From: Parvularia atlantis | Taxonomy: Eukaryota; Opisthokonta; Rotosphaerida | DNA: 16,484 nucleotides | NCBI GenBank assembly: GCA_943704415.1 | Contig: CALSCO010000066.1 | Coordinates: 1-16,484 of the forward strand | Direction: 5' to 3' | Part shown: positions 8,621 through 16,250 of the stretch, one piece after another | Position numbering within the stretch: the stretch's first letter is position 1 | Layout of the letters: each line of letters opens with the position of its first letter | Program-made: the position numbers and the translations under genes | Notes under the pieces: generated by a model | Seen by the model: only the letters and a program-made list of their open reading frames with translations | Told to the model about the DNA's origin: nothing | Database searches by the model: none

Positions 8621-11600
8621 ATGCCACAGGACAGCGGACGCGCGCCGGCCCCGGCCAAGGTGCGCCTCGCCTCGCCCGTTGCCTTCGTCGCCTTCGTCAA
8701 CGACCGCGCCGACACTGACGACGACGGCGCCAGCAGCAGGGGCAGCGTGCCAAGACGCCCGCCGGGACGTCGCACCAGCACCAGCACCAGCAGCGGGGCG
8801 GGTCGAAATCGGTGCGGCCGTTGCTCATGGGCGCCGTGCGTGACACGTGGACGGCGCCCCGCAGGACGCGCCCGTCGACCAGTTCGCGGCCGAGAAGAAG
8901 CGGTACCACGCGCAGCTGCTGACGCTGCAGGTGCGACGCGTCACTTTGCTTGTCGCGCGAGGGGGCTTACGCTGCGCTGCGCGACGGCGATAGGACATGT
9001 ACTCGACCTGGTCCGTCGACGACCTGCTCAACGAGCTGCTGCAGGACGAGGGCAACCTAGAGCGGACGATCGACCGGATGATGGAAGGTGCGTCGGCGTT
9101 TGCTGTGGGATGCACGCGGCTGACGCCGGGTCGCAGGCCGCAGCCAACAGTGGGAGGCGGTCGAGTCGCGCAAGACGGAAAAGAAGAAGGGCGGCGCGGG
9201 CGGCGACGGCGGCGAGTCGTCCAAGCAGACGTCAAGACCGCCTAGAACAGAGGGCGGCGGCGGCGGCGGCAGCGACCGGTCGGGCCGCAACCGGTCCAAC
9301 GGCGCGAGCAGCCGGACGGGTGCGCCAAAGGCCGTGAGGCCGGTGCGATGCAGGCGTGTGACGCGTCGCGCGCTCGCTCGCCGCAGAGAACGGCACCGGT
9401 CGGGGCGTGCGAGGCAAGGATGGCGGCGCGCAGAGCACCGCCACGCCTGCACCGGCCGCGGCGAGCTGGTGCGGCCCGCGCAGTACACATCGCGACCGCG
9501 CAGCGCATGCTGACTCTGGCGCGTAGGGATGACCCGCCCAAAGCCGACTGGACCGACATGACGAGTGCGAGCGATGCTAGCGCATCCAAGCCGGCGAGCG
9601 ACGGTGCGTGCCGTGCCAAGCGCGCGCCCCAGCCTGCTGATGCGACCGATCCAGGCACGGCCGCCAGCGCATCCTCCGCACCCGCGACGCTCTCGTCCGC
9701 ATCGCGGCGTGCGCAGGCGTCCAAGTCTGCGCCCAAAAGCGCAACGGCCGCCAAGTCTGCACCCGCTGCGTCGGCGTCGTCTGCACCGGCCTCGGCCTTG
9801 AAGCCGGCCATGTCGTGGTCGGTGGTGGCGTCGGCCGGCAACGCGGCGCAGCACGCAGCACAAGCGCAGCAGCAGCAGCAGCAGCAGCAGCAGCGCGCCG
9901 CCGCCGTCGCAGCGACCACCCCCAGTGCGAGCGCCGCGCCCAAGCACGCCACCGCACCCGCCCACGCCCCAGCCGCCGCACCGGTTTCGCTGCCCGCTGC
10001 CGTGACATTCTCGGACGACGACAGCACGGCGTTCGAGCTGCCGGCCACGAAGGACGAGCTGCCCGAGGCGGTGCGTTGCCACATGCACATCTTTGCGGCT
10101 GCGGCTGACATTGCTGTGATTCGTTTGTGCAGGTGCCCGTGCACGTGATCGAGTCGCAGTTCATGCCGCGGGGCTCGGCCACGAGCGGACCCCGGCCACG
10201 CCCCATGGTGCCGACCGCCGCGTCTGCACTCGCCGCCGCGCAGCAGGCCGCCGCAATGCAGGCCGCGCAGGCCGCGCAAGTCATCGAGCAGACGATGAGC
10301 ACGCCGTCGGACTCGCTTGCGGGCGTGCCCATCGCCGTCGGCGGTGCGCCCGGCAGCGTGCTGCGCCGTGCTGTTCTTACCCTGCGCACACGCGTGCGCG
10401 CACTCGTGCCAGCCATCGGCAGCAGCTCATCGAGCGCGGGGCGTCCGCCGGGCGCGCCTGGTCGGGCAATCGTTGCGCCTCGGAGACCGCGCCAAGACGA
10501 TGAGGGCGTGGTGATGCCGACGTCGTCGACCGCCTTTGACACGCACCTCGACGTCTCGTTCGGCTCGCTCGGATTCGGCACAACGAGCTCGGACGACGCG
10601 ACCGAGTCGTCGGGCCTCGGCGCCAACAGCACCCCGCCGGGTCTGTCGCTCTCGGCCGGCAACAAGACCAGCGCTGTGCCCTCCAGCGGCGTACACGTCG
10701 GCGTTGGCTCGCAGGGCGCGCCCAACACGGGCATCGCGCCCGCGTCCGCCGCGCAAGGCGCGATGGGCACAACAAGCGGGGCGGTCAACGCGTTCCAGCC
10801 CACGTTCAAGAACGACCGCGCGGTGCCGTCGCCGCAGGTCCCGTACAACTACCCGCAGCCGATGCCGTTCAACGCGACCGCGGGCATGGCTGGGGCGGCG
10901 CCGTACGGCATGTACCCCGAGCAGGACGCGCGCGCCGTGCGTGCCGCGGCACTGCGACCTGTGGTCGAGCCGCTCATCCGCCCGCGCGTGCGCGCGCACA
11001 CACACGAACGCAGGGGTATTACGACCCCAAGTTTGACGCGGCCGCGCTGCCGATAGGGGCGCAGGGCATGCCCGGGCCTTCCGGGGCGGCGATGCCGCCA
11101 GTGCCGGGCGGCCCGTCTGGCAACATGAACTACGGTGCGCGAACGTGCGGTGCGGCGCAGTGCAAACGACGCTGATGCCCGCGGGGGCGCACAGCTGCTG
11201 CTCAGCAGTACTACTACGCGACACAGCCGTTCTACGCGCCGCCGTTCTACCCGCAGTACCCGTACCAGCAGCCGCAGCGCATGTACAACCCGCCGGCGCC
11301 GGCAGGCGGCAAGAGCGGCATGCCGGTGCGCTGCGCCGCCGGCGCACAGCTTTGCCTTACGCGTACGTGCTGCTTTGCCTAGGCCGCGGAGTACGCGCCC
11401 GCATACTACCCGCAGAACTACCCGGCCCCGATGCAAGCGCCGGTGCGTGTCGTCCGCGCACCCGCGCGCCGTCTGACCGCGCCCGCGTGTCCCATCTGCC
11501 AGAGCGGGAACAGCCGATACCAGGGCCCGCAGTCTGGGCAGCGCGGCGGCGCCAAGGACCGGGCGCTGCCGAGCGGAGCGCCGCAGGGCATGCCGGACCA

Positions 11601-11864
11601 GGGCCTCGGGCTGAAAGTGCGCGCGCTGGCCGTGCAACGCTGGCGGCTGATGTCGTGTGTGTCGCAGTTCGACCAGCAGCGCGCGCTCAACCAGCCGGCG
11701 CAGCAGCCGCAGCAGCCCCTGCCGCCGCAAGCGCAGCAGCAGTACTACAGCAACCCCAGCGCACAGCAGCCCGTGCGTACCGGCGCATGTACGTGCGCGT
11801 CAATGTGCTGATGCGCGTGCGCGCGAAGCAGTACAACGGGCGTCTGAACGGCGGCTGGCAGTAG
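8621..11864 (+). CDS. Def1/UBAP2-like protein: CUE-type ubiquitin-binding domain plus long Q/P/A/Y-rich tail
   Basis: Sixteen exons: 8621-8659, 8734-8811, 8865-8930, 8994-9087, 9137-9319, 9387-9468, 9527-9603, 9655-10070, 10133-10343, 10413-10936, 11014-11134, 11195-11325, 11383-11442, 11503-11616, 11668-11772, 11832-11864; 777 aa. Residues about 54-104 (LLTLQDMYSTWSVDDLL, ERTIDRMMEG, WEAVESRK) match the CUE/UBA-like start and WxxV end of yeast Def1 and animal UBAP2/UBAP2L. Residues about 447-471 (GVVMP, then VSFGSLGFG) resemble the conserved FGxLxFG motif of the UBAP2 family. The rest is disordered: Gly/Ser, Ala/Ser, Q9, and a YPQ/PFYAPPFYPQYPYQQPQ prion-like tail. Def1 promotes ubiquitin-dependent loss of stalled RNA polymerase II; UBAP2L acts in stress granules. 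Which role applies cannot be told. Introns at 9604-9654, 10344-10412 and 11617-11667 are stop-free multiples of three and could be retained. Confidence 0.78.
8731..8739 (+). other. triple CAG tandem splice acceptor (NAGNAGNAG)
   Basis: Intron 1 of the Def1/UBAP2-like gene (starting 8660, branch-like ACTGACG at 8713-8719) can end at 8733, 8736 or 8739. Each choice keeps the frame and changes the number of Gln residues by one. Confidence 0.6.
9867..9893 (+). repeat. (CAG)9 coding for polyglutamine
   Basis: Nine uninterrupted CAG codons sit in the Ala/Gln-rich part of the Def1/UBAP2-like protein. A pure tract of this type is prone to length change. Confidence 0.9.
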
Positions 11865-12030
11865 TAGAGGCGCCGCGGCGCGCGCGACAGGAAAGTCGGA
11901 AGTACCCCCTTTTGCACAGGACTCGTTGTCCCGATCTGTCGCAACCCCCCATCGCCCCCGTTCCTCACTCTCTGTGTCTTCCTGTGTGCGTTGTTGCGTC
12001 TCGCTCTTCCTTTCACCCAAACTACACGGC
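11865..12030. other. 166-bp convergent intergenic spacer
   Basis: This spacer separates the stop of the Def1/UBAP2-like gene (TAG TAG at 11862-11867) from the stop of the minus-strand SAM-TPR gene (12031). It is lower in GC and pyrimidine-rich on the plus strand. No canonical AATAAA was seen on either strand. Confidence 0.6.
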
Positions 12031-13677
12031 TCACGCGGGGGTCGCTTGCCCGCGGTCGGCGTCGGTGGCGTCGGCGTCGGCGTCGTCCTCGGGAACCGAC
12101 TCTGCGCCCGCGTCGACGATTGACTGGATGTCGGCGAGGGCGTCGCTCAGCGCGGCCGAGACGGCTTGGACGAGGCGCGACTGCTTGGCGCCGTCCGGGA
12201 GGCCCTTCAACACGGTAAGCGCGCGCGAGAGGTCGTCGACGGCGGCGGCCTCGTCCTGCAGCTGTCGGCTGGCGAACGCGCGCTGTGCGAGCAGCTCGGC
12301 CGTGCGCACGTGTTTATCGCCGTAGAATGTCTCGGCAATGTTGAACGCGCGGTTGAGGTTGACGTGGGCGCGCCGGGGCAGGCCGCCCTTGAGCAGGGCC
12401 AGGCCGAGGGCGGCGTGGAGCTCGGCGAGGAGCAGGTTGCCGATGATGTCGAGCGTGCCGGCCTGCTCGAGGCGCTTCCCGAGCGACGCCACGCCCGTCC
12501 GCAGCAGGTCCTCGGCCTGGCGGTAGTCGCCCCGCAGCAGGTGCACCCGCCCGGCGTGCAAGAACACCTTGGCCGTGTCCTTGACGGGGAAGGTGGTCGG
12601 GTCGGCGCTGCGCGCGAGCAGGGCGCGGTCGTACAGCTCGGCGGCCTCGTCGAGGTCGGTGCGGGAGGTGTAGAGCACGAACGCGAGCAGCTCGCTCAGG
12701 CGCACCGACTGCTTGTCGTTGACGCCGTACCGGCCCACACACGCCTTGGCTGCGGCGCGCAGCGTCTGCACCGAGCCCACATACGAGCGGTTCATAAAGT
12801 AGACGCGGGCGAGGTCGTGCTGCGCCTGGAACAGCTGGCGCATGCCGTGGCCCGTCTTCGCGTCCACGAACGTGCGCCGCAGCGCGACGTGGCGCTGGGC
12901 GAGCGGCACAGCCTCCTTGCCGCGGCCGAGCATGGTCAGGGCGAAGACGATGCCGTGGCAGGCGTCGGCCGTCAGGCCGTGCTGGCGCCCGACGACCTCC
13001 TCGGCGGCGCGGAGGGCCTCACGGAAGTGGGCGAGGGCGGGCTCGTACTGCCGCGCTGCGATCTTGGCGCGGCCGATGTCGAGCGCGGCGCGGACAACGG
13101 CGCGCTGCGCCTGCGAGGCCTTGTCGGCCAGGCCGCGCAGGAACTGCACCAAGCTCTGGCGGTCGCGCCGGCTGCTCACCCCGAGCATCATCAGCTCGTG
13201 CTGCGACAGGCCGTGGTTGGCGAGGTCGCGCGCCGTGATGCGCTGTGCATATGCGCGCGCGTGCGCGTGAGGCGGACCGGCAGCAGCAGCAGCAGCACGA
13301 CGACGGCGCACCGTCAGGTCGGCGCCCACCAGCCGCGCGATGCCCGGCGCGTACTGGATCAGCCCGACGTACTGCAGGAACGTCTTGGCGTCGAGCGTGC
13401 GCAGGTCGCCCAGGGCGCGCCGCACGTCGTCGTCGTGCGAGCGCGGCTGCGCCTCCTCCATCTGCCGCGTGAGGTCGGCCGGGTCGGGCACGTCGAGGTC
13501 GCTCGGCCCGGGTACGTCCACGTCGCTGTCGTCGACGCCGCGCGGCCGTGCCGGGGCGGGTCGCGCCACACGTGGCGGCCGGACCGTCGACTCGGGGGCG
13601 CGCGCGGTCGCCCGCATCGCCGTCGACGGCGCCGCCGTGCGCAGCATCCGCCGCGCGACGCCGTGCCACGTGGCCAT
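12031..13677 (-). CDS. SAM-domain plus TPR protein, probably mitochondrial, function unknown
   Basis: Exons are 13312-13677 and 12031-13242, with one 69-nt intron (13243-13311); 525 aa. The intron is stop-free and a multiple of three, but removing it joins the two halves of a SAM domain (TFLQYVGLIQYAPGI, then ITARDLANHGLSQHEL and LGVSSRRDRQSLV, residues about 97-160), so splicing is well supported. The N terminus (MATWHGVARRMLRTAAP, then Arg/Ala/Pro-rich with no acidic residue until position 29) looks like a mitochondrial presequence. From about 170 to 470 there are kinesin-light-chain-like TPR helices (YEPALAHFREALRAAEEV, DEAAELYDRALLARS, YRQAEDLLRTG), then an acidic Asp/Ala tail. It should be a protein-binding scaffold. 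I do not recognise a named orthologue. It is the least intron-rich complete gene here. The ATG at 13677 is the first in frame. Confidence 0.85.
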   Translation of the reverse strand: MATWHGVARRMLRTAAPSTAMRATARAPESTVRPPRVARPAPARPRGVDDSDVDVPGPSDLDVPDPADLTRQMEEAQPRSHDDDVRRALGDLRTLDAKTFLQYVGLIQYAPGIARLVGADLTVRRRRAAAAAAGPPHAHARAYAQRITARDLANHGLSQHELMMLGVSSRRDRQSLVQFLRGLADKASQAQRAVVRAALDIGRAKIAARQYEPALAHFREALRAAEEVVGRQHGLTADACHGIVFALTMLGRGKEAVPLAQRHVALRRTFVDAKTGHGMRQLFQAQHDLARVYFMNRSYVGSVQTLRAAAKACVGRYGVNDKQSVRLSELLAFVLYTSRTDLDEAAELYDRALLARSADPTTFPVKDTAKVFLHAGRVHLLRGDYRQAEDLLRTGVASLGKRLEQAGTLDIIGNLLLAELHAALGLALLKGGLPRRAHVNLNRAFNIAETFYGDKHVRTAELLAQRAFASRQLQDEAAAVDDLSRALTVLKGLPDGAKQSRLVQAVSAALSDALADIQSIVDAGAESVPEDDADADATDADRGQATPA

Positions 13678-13797
13678 CGCTCGCTGTCTCTCGCGCACGG
13701 GTCAAGTTCTAAAGCTGCTCAGCCAGGAAGCGGGAGACACACGTGTGAGGAGAAGGAACGGGAGGGCGCGCATGCGAGCACGGCTGAAGCGGCTTCT

Positions 13798-13951
13798 TCA
13801 ACTTGAAGCGCCCAGGCCCGACATGCGCTTGAAGAAGGCCCACATCTCCTTCGTCGCATCGATGTCAAACGTGTTGTCCGAACACCCGGCGCCCGAGCCC
13901 GGCTGGCCCACGCAGCCTGTGCGGCCGCAACCTCGCCGTCAGCGGTGCAAG

Positions 13952-14018
<67 letters not shown>

Positions 14019-14991
14019 CAGACGATGCGCACCCGGCCACGCGTGGCCCTGGCCCTGAATTGTGCAGAACGAGACCTCGCTGCTGTCGATACAGCGCTGG
14101 TACGTCTCGCACGTCGCCGTGCGGTTCTGGAAGGTCACGACGGGCTCGCCGACGCAGCTGAGGATATCCTTGTAGCGGTCGATGCTCTCGACGCCGCCCG
14201 AGTAGCGGATCGTCGTGTCGGCCGTGCCGTGCAGGTGAATGACGGGCACGGGCTTGACCTGGTTGTTGTCACACGGGAACGCGTCCTCGTCTGACAGCAG
14301 GCCAGCGACGGGGCCGATCGCGCGGATCACGTCCGAGGCCTCGCACGCGAGGCGGTAGCTCATGAAGCCGCCGTTGGAGTAGCCGCCCGCGAACACGCGC
14401 TCGGTGTCCAGGCAGAGCGTGTCGGCCACAAAGTCAATCTGCAACGCCCGACGCGGCCACAGTCAGCCGCGCAGACGCGCCGATCGTCACGGCGACGCGC
14501 CATCGCGCGCGTAAACGCGACGTCGTCGATCCGGCCCGGCGCGGTGCCGCAGCAGTCGCCGCCGTTCCAGCCGAGGTCGACGGTGCCGGCGCGCGGGCAG
14601 ATCGCGACAAAGCCCTGGTGACCGCGGCAACGCAAATGAGCGAAGCGACCTTTATCGCGCAATGATATCGGCGACGGCGCGCACCTCCTTGTCGGCGAGC
14701 GGGCGCACGCCGATGTTGGTGCAGAACAGCTCGTTGTCGTTGCCGTAGCCGTGGAACATCATCATGAGCGGCAGCGGCGCGCTGCCCGCGGCCTGTGGTG
14801 GGACATGGACGAGGAAGGTGCTGCCGCACGGCAGTTCAGCGCGCCGCTCGGGCCCGCGCCAGCCACGCGCACCGGTTGCGGCCGTCGATGTCCAGGCCGA
14901 ACTCGTAGTCGCCCGGGCGCAGCGTCGGCGGGCACGCGGCCTGCACGGCCGCCGCGGCGACGGCCAGTGCGACCAGCACGTGCACAACCAT
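13798..14991 (-). CDS. secreted carbohydrate esterase (CE1 / PHB-depolymerase / feruloyl-esterase-like)
   Basis: Exons on the minus strand: 14873-14991, 14685-14820, 14501-14614, 14033-14438, 13798-13916; 297 aa. A signal peptide is evident (MVVHVLVALAVAAAAVQA, then ACPP). The alpha/beta-hydrolase core shows MMMFHGYGND (oxyanion region), ICPRAG, WNGGDCCG, the nucleophile elbow GGYSNGG (Ser144), HLHGTADTTIRYSGG (Asp197) and GQGHAWPG (His255), a complete triad. About a dozen cysteines suit a disulfide-bonded extracellular enzyme. Fungal relatives release ferulate or acetate from plant polysaccharides or cleave short polyesters; the substrate here is not known. Intron 3 (14439-14500) appears to be GC-AG, and intron 4 (13917-14032) holds a long (CT)n tract. 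It lies 120 bp upstream of the SAM-TPR start region, same strand. Confidence 0.88.
13956..14015. repeat. (GA)n/(CT)n microsatellite inside an esterase intron
   Basis: About 30 uninterrupted AG/GA dinucleotides (60 bp). On the transcribed sense it is a (CU)n tract directly after the donor and upstream of the CTGAC branch of intron 4, making this the longest complete intron in the window (116 nt). Confidence 0.95.
14439..14500 (-). other. probable GC-AG intron in the esterase gene
   Basis: Joining ATG (14503-14501) to ATT (14438-14436) gives DDVAFTRAMIDFVAD, an ungapped match to the family pattern before the nucleophile. The intron is 62 nt, begins GCGCGT (GC form of the local GTGCGT donor), has CTGAC and ends TTGCAG. 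The only phase-compatible GT donor would leave a 38-nt intron and add eight mostly charged residues. Confidence 0.68.
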
Positions 14992-15412
14992 TCGAGAATC
15001 GAAGAGTGACGCCGGGGTTCGCACAAGAGCCGTCGCGGCCGCTCTCGCACCTAGCCTCGCTGGGCTCGCGCGCACGGACGCGGCGCGGGCAGCCGCACGG
15101 GCGCGACACCATCGGCCGGCGCGCGATGCCGTGGAACTCAGACGGATGCACCCAGCCCGGCCACATACTGTCAGCTCAACACCCCTTTGACGAAGCTGCA
15201 CAGCGACACGTGGACGTGCAGCAGCATGAGCTTGAGTGTGGCAGCCAGGACGCACATCGCACAGGCTGGCGCCGCGGGCGGCTGCGCAGCCAAACGACGC
15301 TGTGCGCATCTCCGGCCGCTGTGTTTATCCGTCCTCGAAAACGTGACAGTCGACACAACACTTGTCGTTCCTTTCTTGCGCGCTTGCTTGCCTCATGCCT
15401 TGATAGCTGAGT
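14992..15412. promoter_or_regulatory. intergenic region between helicase 3' end and esterase 5' end
   Basis: No gene is recognised in these 421 bp. On the minus strand it should hold the helicase 3' UTR (right part, less GC-rich, about 15310-15412) and the esterase promoter (left part). One CACGTG palindrome lies at 15207-15212. Confidence 0.5.
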
Positions 15413-16116
15413 CTAGTACCGGCGGTCGCGGTCGCGGTCGCGGTCGCGGTCCCGATCGCGGTCGTCGTCGCGCCGGCGGTCGCGGTCGTCGTCGCGCCGG
15501 CGGTCGTCGTAGCGGTCGCCGTTGCTGCTGCGCAAGTCGGACGAGGCCGGCGGCGGTGGCGGCGCGCTCGAAGATGAGGGCGGTGGGGGCACGGCAGGGT
15601 AGCCGTAGCCCGCCGCCGGCGCGCCGTAGCCCGCGGGGGCCACCGCGCCGTAGCCACCCGCAGCGGCCGTGCCGTAGCTGCCGCCGCCCGATCCGTAGCC
15701 GCCAGCGCCGCCGCCGCCGTAGCCACCGCTGCCGCCACCACTGTAGCTGCTGCCGCCGCCGTAGCCACCGCCACCACCACCGTAGCCACCACTGCCGCCA
15801 AAGCCGCCGCCGCCGCCAAAGCCGCCGCCGCTGCCGCTGCCGCGGAAGCTACCGCCACCACCGCGGCCGCCGCCACGGCCACCGCCGCCGCCGCCGCCGC
15901 CGAACGCCTGCAGGTCGAGGAGCTCTGCGGGAACGGTCTGATTGGCCTCGCGCAGCACGCGGATGAGGTCCGGTGCGAGGCGTGCGTGCTCGGACGTGAA
16001 GAACGAGTAGGCCGTGCCCGTGGCGCCGGCGCGGCCCGTGCGGCCGATACGGTGCACGTAGTCCTCGATGTTGTTGGGGAAGTCATAGTTGATCACATAG
16101 CGGATGTCCTTGACGT
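15413..16116 (-). CDS. DBP2: DEAD-box RNA helicase (DDX5/Dbp2 type), last exon only
   Basis: One exon of 704 nt encodes the C-terminal 234 codons, starting AC|GTC AAG GAC after an acceptor GTCAG (16120-16117) preceded by CTAAC. It opens with [16 protein letters not shown], then [18 protein letters not shown] (helicase motif VI) and [14 protein letters not shown], a strong DDX5/Dbp2 match. The tail is an unusually long Gly-rich RGG/YGG/FGG region, a Tyr/Ala/Pro segment and a final Arg-Asp tail ([13 protein letters not shown], ending DRRY). Such helicases unwind RNA in transcription, splicing and decay. Motifs Q, I, II (DEAD), III and the first part of motif V are absent: no matching coding sequence is found in the remaining 368 nt, so the gene is partial or broken upstream. 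Confidence 0.9.
15419..15520 (-). repeat. tandem CGGTCG-type repeats coding for the Arg-Asp tail of the helicase
   Basis: Hexamer CGGTCG units are followed by two copies of a unit of roughly 25-30 bp (GGTCGCGGTCGTCGTCGCGC...), giving RDRDRD and RRRDDDRD protein repeats. Confidence 0.7.
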
Positions 16117-16211
16117 CTGACGCGTGGCATGCGTTAGGAGGGCGTCGCGTGCATGGGGAAGGCGGGGGGAGCCAGGCAGCAAGGGCTGCCGCACGGTCGC
16201 AGGGGTCGTGC

Positions 16212-16250
<39 letters not shown>

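Noticed and set aside
9057-10848. Long minus-strand open frames (343-423 codons) across the Def1/UBAP2-like gene
   Set aside because: They are low-complexity Ala/Arg/Cys shadows of GC-rich coding DNA, with no recognisable domain and no intron signals on that strand.
13696-13698. GTG at 13698 as start of the SAM-TPR protein
   Set aside because: The in-frame ATG at 13677 gives an Arg-rich presequence-like start; non-ATG initiation is not needed.
12166-13806. A 546-codon open frame on the plus strand opposite the SAM-TPR gene
   Set aside because: It mirrors the antisense of a well-supported protein with SAM and TPR motifs; in DNA this GC-rich, stop codons are rare in the shadow frames.
13956-14015. 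CRISPR-like or satellite repeat array
   Set aside because: It is a pure dinucleotide run within an intron, without spacers or a longer repeat unit.
15419-15520. Direct-repeat mobile element or integration site
   Set aside because: The repeats are in frame and encode the Arg-Asp tail of the helicase; there are no terminal inverted repeats or target-site duplications.
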